Source: Aquimarina algiphila (lineage in GTDB: Bacteria; Bacteroidota; Bacteroidia; Flavobacteriales; Flavobacteriaceae). From it: a stretch of DNA of 64,000 bases. Numbering within the stretch: the stretch's first letter is position 1; each line of letters starts with the position of its first letter. Where the stretch lies: contig NZ_VLNR01000031.1 of NCBI RefSeq assembly GCF_007489275.1, forward strand, positions 1 to 64,000. The letters are read 5' to 3'. The notes under the pieces were generated by a model that saw nothing but the letters and a program-made list of their open reading frames with translations, did not search any database and was not told where the DNA came from. This document shows, piece after piece, positions 27,815 to 39,300 of this stretch. A program made the position numbers and the translations under genes.

Positions 27815-28681
27815 ATGAAATCCTTTTTAAAAAATTCTGTATTAGTATGTCTAATGGTTCCTTTTTTTATAAATGCGCAAATTAACAAACCTAGTCTCAG
27901 TCCAAAAATAGTTAAAGAATTACAAGTAGGGTTAGCTACTGTAAGACTTGAGTATGGACAGCCAAGTGCAGGAGACAGGCAGATTTTTGGTGGCTTAATT
28001 CCATACCAAAAACTTTGGCGTACAGGAGCTAATTCATCTACAAAAATATCAATTGACAGAGATATACAGCTTGCAAAAAAAGATATCCCTGCCGGTTCTT
28101 ATGGATTATATAGTATCCCGGGAGAAAATGATTGGACTATTGTAATTCACAAAAACACAAAGCTATGGGGAGCAGGTAACTATGATCAAACAAATGATTT
28201 ACTACGTTTCAAAGTACCAGCGCTCAAACTAAAAGATAAAATAGAAACCTTGAGTATTTATTTTGAGAATTTTCATGCTAATGGAGGTGATCTTGTAATT
28301 GCATGGGAATATACTAAAGTTGTTATTCCATTATTTGTAAATTCTGATCCTATATTATTTAAAGAAATAGAAGAGAAAATTAATCATTCGACTGGAGAAA
28401 TTAAAGCTCAGACTTATTTTGATGCAGCACAATTTTATTATCATAAGAACAAAGATTTAGACAAGGCTGCAGAATGGTTTGAAAAAGCCATAGCCATGAA
28501 ACCAAATGCTTTTTGGTACAAATATTACAGAGCAGAATTGGCATATCACGTAAAAGATTATCAAATTGCTAAAGAAAAAGTAACTACATCATTAAATCAA
28601 GCAAAATCAAGCAAGTCTGGGGATTATGGATATATCGCCAAATGCAAATTATTATTAGAAAAAATGAATACTAAAAATTAA
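27815..28681 (+). CDS. DUF2911 protein with C-terminal TPR
   Basis: A 288-residue exported protein: signal peptide (to INAQ, about residue 22), a DUF2911 domain (YGQPSAGDRQIFGGLIPYQ through YGLYSIPGENDWTIVIHKN), then two TPR-like helices pairs (DKAAEWFEKAIAMKPNAFWY). DUF2911 is common and uncharacterised in Bacteroidota. Probably periplasmic. Confidence 0.87.
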   Translation: MKSFLKNSVLVCLMVPFFINAQINKPSLSPKIVKELQVGLATVRLEYGQPSAGDRQIFGGLIPYQKLWRTGANSSTKISIDRDIQLAKKDIPAGSYGLYSIPGENDWTIVIHKNTKLWGAGNYDQTNDLLRFKVPALKLKDKIETLSIYFENFHANGGDLVIAWEYTKVVIPLFVNSDPILFKEIEEKINHSTGEIKAQTYFDAAQFYYHKNKDLDKAAEWFEKAIAMKPNAFWYKYYRAELAYHVKDYQIAKEKVTTSLNQAKSSKSGDYGYIAKCKLLLEKMNTKN

Positions 28682-28765
28682 TCTTGTATTGATTTAACAA
28701 ATCCGAAACAACATTTTACAAAATTAAAAACTACCTTGATGCATTCATTTTTAGAGACTTAAGTC

Positions 28766-29845
28766 ATGCTGGATAGAAGAAATTTTATTAGAAACACAGG
28801 TTTGGTTCTGGCAGGTAGTTTATTTCCTTTAACAGACATATTTGGTAATCCTTCAAAAAAACTAAACGTATGTCTGGTAGGGCTGGGTAATTATAGTTCT
28901 ACCGTCTTAGCTCCTGCCCTACAGCGTACAAAATATTGTAAACTTACAGGGATTGTAACAGGAACTCCTTCTAAAATCCCGAGGTGGCAAAAAAGATATG
29001 GTATTTCCGATAAAAATGTGTATAACTATGAGACCATGCATCGTATAGCAGACAATCCAGATATCGATGTTATTTATATTGTTGTTCCCACGGGATTACA
29101 TGCTAAGTATGCCATTAGAGCAGCAAACGCAGGAAAACATGTTTGGTGCGAAAAACCTATGGCTAAGACTGAAGCAGAATGTCAAGCAATCATTGATGCT
29201 TGTGCTAAGAATAAGGTGAAGCTTTCTATTGGATATCGTATGCAACATGAACCCAATACACGTACAGTCATAGATTGGGCGGCTTCAAAGCCTTACGGAA
29301 AAATCAAGACTGTAAGAGCAGAAATAGGATATAATGTAACCAATCCTGCACGCACATGGAGATTAGATTCAGCATTGGGAGGTGGTACAATGTATGACTT
29401 GGGAGTATATGCTCTTAATGCTGCTCGATACACGACGGGTGAAGAACCCGTATCCGTCACTGCAAAACAAATGACTACTCGTCCAAAAATTTTCAATGAG
29501 ACAGATGAAACCACACATTTTACCTTGGAATTTCCTTCTGGAGCCATAGCGCATGGTAAAACCAGTGTTGGTAAATCGATGCATGAGTTATATGTTGATT
29601 GCGAAAATGGATGGTATACTCTAGCTCCTTTTTCTATGTATGGAGGAGTGCAAGGCAAAGCAAGTGATGGTAAATTATTAAATATCCATATAGAGAATCA
29701 ACAAGCTAGACAGATGGATGATGATGCTTTGTCTATTATCAATAATACTCCTGTTATGGTACCAGGAGAAGAAGGTATAAAAGATATTAGAATTGTAGAA
29801 GCCATTTATAAGGCAGCAAAAAATAGATCAAAAATTAGTTTATAA
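28766..29845 (+). CDS. Gfo/Idh/MocA family oxidoreductase, exported type
   Basis: A 359-residue NAD(P)-dependent oxidoreductase. The N-terminus (DRRNFIRNTGLVLAGSLF) has a twin Arg followed by a hydrophobic stretch, as in Tat signals. The Rossmann motif is VGLGNYSS (about 38-45), the signature EKPMAKTEAEC (128-138) provides the conserved Lys, and GGGTMYDLGVYALNAARY (about 201-218) is the C-domain block with the catalytic region. Such enzymes act on sugars or glycosides. No carbohydrate genes adjoin it. Confidence 0.88.
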   Translation: MLDRRNFIRNTGLVLAGSLFPLTDIFGNPSKKLNVCLVGLGNYSSTVLAPALQRTKYCKLTGIVTGTPSKIPRWQKRYGISDKNVYNYETMHRIADNPDIDVIYIVVPTGLHAKYAIRAANAGKHVWCEKPMAKTEAECQAIIDACAKNKVKLSIGYRMQHEPNTRTVIDWAASKPYGKIKTVRAEIGYNVTNPARTWRLDSALGGGTMYDLGVYALNAARYTTGEEPVSVTAKQMTTRPKIFNETDETTHFTLEFPSGAIAHGKTSVGKSMHELYVDCENGWYTLAPFSMYGGVQGKASDGKLLNIHIENQQARQMDDDALSIINNTPVMVPGEEGIKDIRIVEAIYKAAKNRSKISL

Positions 29846-29956
29846 CGCTACAAAGAATTATCAAAAGACCATATTAAGTAGTATTTCCATAAACATCCCA
29901 AAAACCCTATTTTTGATTTCACTGTAAACCGTGTATTCATAAGGCATTCGTTTTCA

Positions 29957-29964
29957 TACTTTTG
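29957..29964 (+). promoter_or_regulatory. Putative -7 box of the lipoprotein pair
   Basis: TACTTTTG matches TAnnTTTG, 37 bp upstream of the ATG at 30001. Confidence 0.5.
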
Positions 29965-30000
29965 GGTATAACATTTCTATAAACATAGTTGTACACCCCA

Positions 30001-31308
30001 ATGAAAAAATCAATATGTATTCTTTACATAAGTATAGTCATACTATGCTTTTCTTGTAGTGATTGGAAACAAATCGGCAATGATATTTACTCAGAAGCTC
30101 CTGGGGATTTTGCAGGTATGGCTACTGCCATAAATGATGATGGTTCTATTATCGCAATTGGTTCACCATATAATGATAGTAACGGTATTGGTTCTGGTCA
30201 TGTCAGGGTATTTCAAAATAAAGAAAATACATGGACAACTATCGGAAAAGACATAAAGGGGTTAAAAACATATGATCATTTTGGAAGTACTTTAGATATA
30301 AATGCCAATGGAAACATCTTAGCAATAGGAACTATGCATAGTGATGTCAATGGCGAAAATTCTGGACAGGTAAGAGTTTTTAAATATCATAAAAAAGAAT
30401 GGATTCAATTGGGTCAAAATCTTAACGGATCAAAAGCTTATGACGAATTTGGATATGACATTAGTCTAAGTCAAGATGGAAAAACACTTGCAATAGGAGC
30501 TCCTCATCACGAATCAACCGGCGACATAAGCAGTAGCGTTTCTATTTATACATTAAATACAGTACATAATTCTTGGGAATTACTAGGTGATCGTATTCTA
30601 GGGACAACAAAGTCTTTTAAATACACAAACAATACATTTCATGAAAATCAAATCGGAAAATCAATAGCACTTAGCGGCGATGGTCGAACATTAATTCTAA
30701 ACACAACTGGTAACGGAGAAAGAGGCGTTATCACTTACAAATTAATTGATAATCAATGGGTTCGAATAGGAAATGTAATCAAAATGAACCATAACCTCTA
30801 TAACGAAATTTCTCTAATAGGAGATGTAGTTTCAATAAATGATGACGGGTCAATCATTGCCATTGGATATAAAGATTTTCAAATCTCCAAATCCTCGAAT
30901 GAAACCAAGCGCGGAAACATTTTACTTATTGGTTGTATACAAGTATTTCGTCTTAATAGTATTGACGAATGGAAACAAGTAGGAAATACTATTTATGGAA
31001 CGGATTTAGAACGTTTTGGAGAACAACTTATGTTAAATGCATCAGGTAATCGTTTGGCAGTAACAAGTTATGGAGGAGATACAGCAGAATCAGGAAAAGA
31101 TGCAAATTTTGTATCGACTTTTGAATTGGTAAATAATAATTGGAAGTTGTACGGAGAGAAAATTGAATTAAAACGAGCATATGAAGAGTTTGATAATTCG
31201 ATTGCAATAAATAATGATGGTTCTATAATTATTGTAGGCAATAGCGCCATGGATGAGGATAATCTCACCTATGGCGAAGTAAAAATCTTTAAAAATAAAT
31301 TCAAATGA
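30001..31308 (+). CDS. Beta-propeller-like repeat lipoprotein A
   Basis: A lipoprotein of 435 residues from ATG 30001 (the TTG at 29989 is rejected as it would prefix the signal peptide). Lipobox CFSC is near residue 17. The mature protein is a string of 50-60-residue units, each with a block such as DDGSIIAIGSPYNDSNG, then VRVFQNKENTWTTIGKDI, reminiscent of FG-GAP/Kelch-type propeller blades. No catalytic motif. It overlaps the next gene by ATGA. The neighbour has the same blade pattern, so the two are paralogues and probably face the cell surface. Confidence 0.8.
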   Translation: MKKSICILYISIVILCFSCSDWKQIGNDIYSEAPGDFAGMATAINDDGSIIAIGSPYNDSNGIGSGHVRVFQNKENTWTTIGKDIKGLKTYDHFGSTLDINANGNILAIGTMHSDVNGENSGQVRVFKYHKKEWIQLGQNLNGSKAYDEFGYDISLSQDGKTLAIGAPHHESTGDISSSVSIYTLNTVHNSWELLGDRILGTTKSFKYTNNTFHENQIGKSIALSGDGRTLILNTTGNGERGVITYKLIDNQWVRIGNVIKMNHNLYNEISLIGDVVSINDDGSIIAIGYKDFQISKSSNETKRGNILLIGCIQVFRLNSIDEWKQVGNTIYGTDLERFGEQLMLNASGNRLAVTSYGGDTAESGKDANFVSTFELVNNNWKLYGEKIELKRAYEEFDNSIAINNDGSIIIVGNSAMDEDNLTYGEVKIFKNKFK

Positions 31309-32540
31309 TTAGAATACCAGGCATTATAAAAAAATGGATGGTATTATCAATCACTATGATATTCATTATATCATGTGCCGATATGAATTCTCCATTAAAA
31401 GAAAATACTCCCAAATGGAAATCTTTAGGAAATTCTATAACATTATATTCCAAATATAATAATAGCCCTTTTAGAGAAATGAATATTAGTCTTAATGCTA
31501 ACACTATTGCCATTGCTGATCAATTTAAAGAAATAGACTCTACGGTAGGGCCAAAAAAAATAGCTACATTTAAACTTCGTGATACGATTTGGTCTCCTTT
31601 TGGAAATAAAAATAAAGACACTAGTTATTTTACCTATGGACAGAATTATAAAATGAATGGTAATGCCAATCGAATCGTAATAGCAAATCTTGATAATTAT
31701 GTATTAAAAGTACGAACCTTTGATCTTAAAAATAAAACCTGGGCTCTGGTGAATAACGATAGTAGTCTCGTTAAAAAACCACAAAATGAAGATCTTTATA
31801 CTGCTGCGCTAAGTGGAGATTGTAACACTTTAGGAGTTTTTCAGGCCCTTAATGCGAATAATAAAGTAAAGCTACAACTCTATTCATGGACGAATCATGG
31901 CTGGATCAAGAAAGGCCATAAAATCAATGTTAAAAAGAAAACCATTTACTCTGGTTTCAATTCTTTATTTTGGGATAGTGTAAATATCAATAAAGATGGA
32001 TCTATTATTACTGTAGCAAATCCTCATGATTATGACAATGGACCTAGCGCCGGAAAAGTAAAGGTTTTTAAGTTCCTTAATAACGACTGGCAACAAGTAG
32101 GCAATGATATTGATGGAGAATTTCCATATCATAATCTAGGAATTTCTGCTCATATTGGTAACGATGGAAAATCAATTACTATATTCTCTCATTCAAGAAA
32201 ACAGGAATATAACTATTCGTTTTATACGTTAGAAAACAATACTTGGATAAAGCAGGATAACTTTATTCCTGATACTTTTTTCGACAATTATCATTTAGGT
32301 CTAAGTAAGGATGGCAAAACATTACTAACTAGTAAAGTTAATTTTAGAGATACCTATAATGATTTATATACACTTTATATATATCGTAAGACTCATAAAG
32401 GTTGGAAGATTGTTGGCTACATAGATAAAATTAAGGATAAGTTTAATGAATTTGTTCTAAGTGAGGATGGGACAAAGCTTGCTATTTTGTTTGATGGATA
32501 TACAAGTGACAAGCACATCAAAGTATATGGCATACCTTAG
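31305..32540 (+). CDS. Beta-propeller-like repeat lipoprotein B
   Basis: A 411-residue lipoprotein (lipobox IISC near residue 23) with more divergent versions of the same units (INKDGSIITVANPHDYDNG, VKVFKFLNNDWQQVGNDI). Its start codon overlaps the stop of the preceding paralogue by 4 bp. The repeated DGSIIT/DGKTLL phrases align with those of its neighbour, showing a tandem duplication followed by divergence. Function unknown. Confidence 0.8.
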   Translation: MIRIPGIIKKWMVLSITMIFIISCADMNSPLKENTPKWKSLGNSITLYSKYNNSPFREMNISLNANTIAIADQFKEIDSTVGPKKIATFKLRDTIWSPFGNKNKDTSYFTYGQNYKMNGNANRIVIANLDNYVLKVRTFDLKNKTWALVNNDSSLVKKPQNEDLYTAALSGDCNTLGVFQALNANNKVKLQLYSWTNHGWIKKGHKINVKKKTIYSGFNSLFWDSVNINKDGSIITVANPHDYDNGPSAGKVKVFKFLNNDWQQVGNDIDGEFPYHNLGISAHIGNDGKSITIFSHSRKQEYNYSFYTLENNTWIKQDNFIPDTFFDNYHLGLSKDGKTLLTSKVNFRDTYNDLYTLYIYRKTHKGWKIVGYIDKIKDKFNEFVLSEDGTKLAILFDGYTSDKHIKVYGIP

Positions 32541-32560
32541 GTTTATATTTTTTTATATTC

Positions 32561-32589
32561 AAAAAAACCACCCGAGTATTTGAGTGGTT
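32561..32589 (-). terminator. Terminator of the adhesin-lipoprotein operon
   Basis: On the minus strand ACCACTC pairs with GGGTGGT (one wobble), loop of 8, followed by seven T. It lies about 55 bp after the stop of the FN3-like lipoprotein gene. Confidence 0.7.
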
Positions 32590-32642
32590 CTTAGCATCGA
32601 TAAAAGTTACGGACCCCTTACCTTCCTTATCAATATTTTAAT

Positions 32643-33326
32643 TTACTCTGTTCTAAAATTCCATATCTGACCAATGGTAGCTCCTTGTTTATCATCCTTA
32701 ACCACAACTCTCCAATAATATGTGGTATTGGCTGAGACAATCACATCAAATGTTGAAACATTTATATTTTCTGAAACTAAAACAGGTGGATTCGTATCTC
32801 CAAAATAAAGGTCAAAAGTCAAAGGATCATTATCCTCGTCTGTAGCATCCCAATCCAAAGTGATATTGGTTCCTGATACTCGCTCTCCTAATGAAGGACT
32901 TAATACTACAGGAGCATTTGGGATAGTATTGACTCCTGCATCGGGCTCTGTAAAAAATGTTTGTATATCAGAATAACCACTATCATTACCCGCACTATCG
33001 GTTGCCTTTACTCTCCAAAAATAAGTAGTTCCCTTTTCTAAAGTAAAAGTATTGACTGTCTCTGTAGTAGTGGCTGTGAATAATACAGGAGTAAAGGTAT
33101 TATCGGCCGCAATATCTATTGTATATTGTATCGAATCACCATCGCCATCTACTACTCTGCTCCAATCAAACTCCAGGTTAAAATTAGTACATACCAAATT
33201 GTTGGTAGGAAATACCAAACTGGGTATCGAAGGAACAGTATCTAGTATGGGGGTTACCGTATTATCATCTCCACTACAGGAAAATAGAAATAATGAACTT
33301 AATACTACTATATAGAAATTTCTCAT
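32643..33326 (-). CDS. FN3-like repeat lipoprotein
   Basis: A 227-residue lipoprotein: lipobox LFSC near residue 17 (SLFLFSCSGDDN), then two fibronectin III-like domains that each begin IPN/PSxP, contain DWDxxDxDxDPL-type acidic turns (DGDSIQYTIDI, DEDNDPLTFDLYFG) and end TYYWRV/TYFWRVKATD. It overlaps the stop of the giant BspA-like gene by ATGA, so it is translated from the same message and may anchor or assist that protein at the surface (inference). Confidence 0.87.
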   Translation of the reverse strand: MRNFYIVVLSSLFLFSCSGDDNTVTPILDTVPSIPSLVFPTNNLVCTNFNLEFDWSRVVDGDGDSIQYTIDIAADNTFTPVLFTATTTETVNTFTLEKGTTYFWRVKATDSAGNDSGYSDIQTFFTEPDAGVNTIPNAPVVLSPSLGERVSGTNITLDWDATDEDNDPLTFDLYFGDTNPPVLVSENINVSTFDVIVSANTTYYWRVVVKDDKQGATIGQIWNFRTE

Positions 33327-36300
33327 TGTTTTACAATTTTAAATGGTTCTGAAACTGATCCTTCAATACGGACAAAATAAATCCCTGCAGATAAACTTTC
33401 CATAGGTAAGTTTACTTTACTGTTTATGATACTATACACTCCTGAAGACACCATCATACCCAATGTATTATGAATCGTAACATTCATCGTCTCTCCTCCA
33501 TTTGGAACCGTTAGGATCACATCTCCTTGCGTAGGATTAGGAGTAATTGTAATCTTATCAAACAAATCAACCCTGGCTGATAACTTGCCTTCGCAAGCCA
33601 GACTAGAAACTATATCTAATACATCGCCATGTTGAACCTTAACAGCAAAAGTATTGCTAGTATATTCGCCTACTACCTTATCATTAATCATAGCCATATA
33701 AGGCGCCGTACCAGATGCCATTTCAATATTCATGGTATTTGAATCTAAGGTAGTCTTACCAGTTACCACAGCAGCTTCTTCTATAGTCAATTCAAAACAT
33801 TGCTCGCAATTGGTAACTCCATCAATAGCAATACAGAAGTTATATGTATCTGGCGCCAGATCTGGAATTACAAGATTTGAGGTAAAGTTGTATGCCTCAT
33901 TATTAATGGTAGCGATATAGTTTAATGGCTCAGTAGCACTAATCGAGATCATACCATTATTTTTATCAGTACAGGTTTCGCTAGCAGTAGTCAACGTAAA
34001 ATTGTTCTCTGGTAAATTTACAATCGGACAAGAATCTATGACATTGATGATTCGAGTAACTTGAGCAGCTATTTCACCAGAGGCACTTGTAGCATTATAA
34101 GTCACAGAATACATTCCTCGTAAATTTGTATCCACGTCAGAAATATCGATCGTTAGTACCGCTCCATGCGTTACCTCTGCTCCCGGCTCTGTATACATAT
34201 CTCCTAATGTTATCGTTTGAGGATTATCTCCTATGAGTGTAATCACTGGTGTTGGACAACCAAATCCACCATCATTGATGATCCAATTATACAACGAACC
34301 TGTTAAAGTATCTCTTGCTGCTTCAGCCAAGCAAAATGTTGCATCTGCATCTAAAGTTAAACCTGTAGGGATTTCAGTTTCTCCGGCTTCTAAGGTTGCC
34401 CAACCGATTAAGGTTTTATCATAATTTTCTGTAGACATTCCAGAACCAGTAAAAATGTTATCCAACTCTTCTACATTACTAATATCCCAAGATGATAGAT
34501 TCTGATCAAAAGATGAAGCATTATCAAACATATTTTCCATATCAATTACTGTAACCATATTCCAGCTAGAAATATTCTGATTAAATGTTACTGCTTCTTG
34601 AAAAGAAGCCTCTGCGGTTAACAAATTGGTAAATGTCCATGCACTGATATCTTCATTAAAAATACTACAGCTTGTAAACATATTATCGATACGTTCTATC
34701 GTTGATACATCCCAAGATCCCATCCTATCCTTCAAATCTTCAAAGTTGGTACATTTCTCAAACATCCTGGATAACTCGGTAACTTGAGATAAATCTGGGG
34801 TATCATCCGCGTTTAGTTTTAAATTTTCACAATCATTGAAGGAATCTCTAAAACTACGCCATTGTATATTTCCCCATTGTTCAATGGTTTGAATTTTAGT
34901 TCTTAACGTCTTACCAAATCTAAAAAGCAACGTAAATCTTGGGAACTCACCTGTTATTGACACCTCGTAAGTTCCTGCTGTGGTATACACATGTGAAATA
35001 TCTGTGGTTACATTGGTATCCTTAGTACCATCTCCCCAATCAATATTAAATCTATAATTATATCCACTAGTGGTTCTAATCGTAATTCTATCATTATCTT
35101 CTAATAACCACGAAGTGATAAAAGCATCTTCTGGACAAATCTTTCCACCATCGTTGATCATCCAACTATATGGTAAGCTGGTCAGTGTATTTATGGCATC
35201 TACACTTAAACAATGTGCCACATCAGCATTTAAAGTTAAACCTGTTGGGATTCGCGTTTCTCCAGCTTCTAGTGTTGCCCATCCGATTAGGGTATTATCA
35301 TAATTTTCTTGAGACATAGCTGTGCCTGTAAATATCCCAGCCATATTAGTCACATTCGAAATATCCCAATTGGATAAATCTTGATCAAAAGATGATGCTC
35401 CTGAAAACAATTCTTCTATATCCTGAACCTGACTAAAATTCCAATTGCTTAAATCCTGATTGAAAGTGGTAGCGCCAGAAAACATTCCCATCATATATTC
35501 CACCGTTCCTAATGTCCAATTCCCAATAGGTTGATTAAAAGCAGTTGCATCATAAAACATATACGCCATATCCATAACTGTAGCCATATTCCAATTAGAA
35601 ATGTTCTGATTAAAGGCTAAAGCTTCCTCAAAAACAGAATCTGTTCTTAACAAATTGGTAAATGTCCACGCACTGATATCTTCATTAAAAATACTACAGC
35701 TTGTAAACATACTGTCGATACGTTCTATCGTCGATACATCCCAAGATCCTATCCTATCTTTTAAGTCTTCAAAATTGGTACAACCTTCAAACATACTAGA
35801 CAATTGTGTAGCTTGCGATAAATCCGGCACATCATCTGCATTTAATTTTAAATTCACACATCCATTAAAACCACTTGTAAAAGTATCCCACTTCTGGGTA
35901 CCCCATTGTTCGATCGTTTGTATTTTACTTTGATTATCTACGATACTCGAATTGAAACGAATTCTTGGAAAATCTCCTTTGATTTTTACGGTATATGTTC
36001 CTGGTGTTGTAAAGGTGTGAGAAGCATCTCCAGTTATACTGATATCTTCTGTACCATCTCCCCAAGCAACACTATAGTTATATCCGTCTCCTCTGGTAGG
36101 AATCACAATAGTTTCATCTGCGGCTGTCGTTTGCCAAGTGGTAATAAACCCTTCCTCGAAACCACAGTCTAAAACATCTCCAATAATGTTCCAATTATTA
36201 AGTGTATTGGTTAATATATTTCTACCTTCTTCAACGGCACAGTATTTCAATTGTATAACACCAAGTCTAACACCAGTAGGAATATCATCAATACCGTCAC

Positions 36301-39300
36301 TTACATTTCCACTAGTATCTGTTGCCCAACCTTTTAAAGTAGCCTCATAATTTTCTATAGACATCCCTGAGTAATCCAGCATACCAAGCATTGAATTGAC
36401 ACTACTGATATCCCAATCTGATAGGTCTTGGTTAAATTTAGCTGCCCCTGAAAATGTATAGTTAAACCTATTAACTTTACTCACATCCCAATTATTTAAT
36501 GGTTGATTAAAAGAAGCTGTTGCAATAAACATAAAATCTATATTTACCGCTCCTGTTACAAACGCTCCTATATTCCAGTCGTTTACATTTTGATTAAAAT
36601 TATCTGCTCCACCAAACATCACTGAGAAATTTTGAACATTTCCAACGTTCCAAGACGCAATATTTTCATTAAACATATCAGCATCGGCAAACATTCTCTC
36701 CATAGTTGTGATGGTACTTACATCCCATGTATTCATCACATCTTGTGTATCTACCAACGAAATAGCACTATTAAACATCCTAGATACGTTATTTGCTTGT
36801 GATAGTATTGGTGTATCTGTAGCGTCTAATACCAAATTAGAACATCCATAAAATGCATTTTCCATAGAAGTCCATTGTTGTGCACCCCATTGATTCACGG
36901 CTAAAATTTTGTCTTTATCCCCTGAATTATTAAAGTAAATTCTTGGAAAATCACCTATAATTTTAACCTCATACGCCCCTGCTGAGGTATACGTGTGTGT
37001 TGCATTTCCTGTTTCTGAAGTAATTGCGGTTCCATCTCCCCAGTCTACGATATAGTTGTATCCAGCTCCTGTGGAGGGTATCGTAATATCTTCATCTGCG
37101 GTTGTAGTTTGCCAAGTGGTAACAAAAGCGTTTGTAAAATCGCAGTCTTGTCCTTGGTCGGTGATACTCCAATTATGAGGCGCCGATGTTAAGATCCTTC
37201 TTGCATCGGTTCCTAGACAATAAGAAGTTCTTATCGTGCCTAACCCCCTTCTAGGTACGATAGTATCTCCAGGACCTTGTTCTGCCCATCCTATTAAGGT
37301 GGCATCATAATTTTCTGAAGAGATGCCCGAAAAGTTAAGTATATTCAATAATGAAAATGCATTAGATAAATTCCAATCTCCCAAACTTTGATCAAAACTT
37401 GATGCTAAAAAGAACATGAAATCCATATTTTCCACATTACTCGTATCCCAATTATGTAAAGGCTCATTAAAACTAACTGCATTTTCAAACATTTGTTCTA
37501 AATCTCTAACATTACTAATATCCCAAGAATTCATTTTATCTTTGTTATCTACAAAGTTTGAAGCTCCCAAAAACATTGAAGAAAGGTCTTCTACCAAAGA
37601 TAAATCAGGGACATCATCAGCGTTCAAAACCAAATTTTCGCATCCTGCGAAAGCGAATTCCATATTCGTCCAAGAAATCGTTCCCCATTGCTCTATAGAC
37701 CGGATGTTATTTCTACTAGCAGCAATGAAAAAATAAATTCTGGGGAAATCACCAATAATTTTAACTGTATGGATTCCTGGAGTAGCATATGAGTGTGATG
37801 CATTACCTGTAAATCCAGTTTCTATAGTACCATCTCCCCAATCCACTGTATAATCATATCCACCTCCAGTGGTTGGAATGGTAATTCTTCGTTCTGAGGA
37901 AGTTGTTCGCCAGGTAGTAACAAAGAAATCTGTAGCAGCACAACCTAATCCTCCATCGGAAATAGTCCAATTTAACCTGCCAGCATCTGTTAATATATTT
38001 CTAGCAGCTTCTCCTAAACAATAGGTAAGACTAGATGCTCCAAGATCTAATCCGCTTGGTGTATTACTGTTTTCTGCCCAACCGATTAAGGTAGCATCAT
38101 AATTAGCGGTAGAAAGTCCAGTATCATTTAGCATATTCCTAATATTGGTTACTTTCTCTAGATTCCAGGCACCCAAATTTTGATCAAAATTTTCGGCGCC
38201 TATTAACATACTCCCCAAATTAACAGTCCCTGTAACATTTTCTCCTATATTCCAATTACTGATATCTTGATTAAATGTTATGGCATTTTCAAACATTAGT
38301 ACAAAACCTGTAGCTTTTCCTACATCCCAGTTAGTAATAGATGTACTATTAAAATTGGATGCATTTCTAAACATACCACCGAAGACGACTACACTACTGG
38401 TATCCCAATTTGAAAAATCTAGCATAGAAGATGTTCCCAATGTAGTACATTCTCTAAACATCCTTGATACGGAAGTCACGTTACTAAGATCTGGAGCATC
38501 TGTTGCAATGACATCTAGATTAGAACAACCAGAGAATGCATCGTTAAAACCATTCCAAGCAATAGAACCCCATTGATTCACCTCTAAAATTTTGTCTTTA
38601 TCTCCTGAATTATTAAAGTAAATTCTTGGGAAATCTCCTATAATTCTTACTGTATACGTTCCAGAAGTAGTATACTCATGAGTGGCATTTCCTGTAAATC
38701 CAGTTTCAATGGTACCATCTCCCCAATCCACGCTATAGTCATATCCAGATCCGGTTGTGGGTATTACAATATTTTCATTATCCGTAGTAGTTTGCCAAGT
38801 GGTAATAAAAAAATCTGTTGAAGCACAAGCAACACCATCATCCGTGATACTCCAATTTAATCCGGTAGGATCGGTTAGCGTATTTCTAGCATCAGCTCCG
38901 AGACAGTATTGGCTTCCCTCAAAGCTGATACTGATATTAGAAGGTATCGTTTCTCCTGGATCTTGTGTAGCCCAACCGATAAGTGTAGCATCATAATTTG
39001 TGGTAGAAAGAGAGCTCTGTGAAAACATGTTGTTCATATTTGAAACCTTGCTTATATCCCAACTCCCCAGGTTTTGATTAAATTGACGACCTCGTAGAAA
39101 CATACCTCCCATATTTATCGTTCCAGTAACACGTTCTCCGATATTCCAACTAGAAATATTTTGATTGAATGGAGAGATAGCAAACGTACTTATGAAATTG
39201 GTAACACTCCCTACATCCCAAGTACTTACATCTCCATTAAAACTAGAAGCAAAAAAAACAAAAGGCATATTGGTGACGTTAGACACATCCCAGTTTGAAA

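Noticed and set aside
33732..38996. Many plus-strand open frames of 60-106 codons across the giant BspA-like gene
   Set aside because: They recur with the repeat period and are antisense shadows of the repeats.
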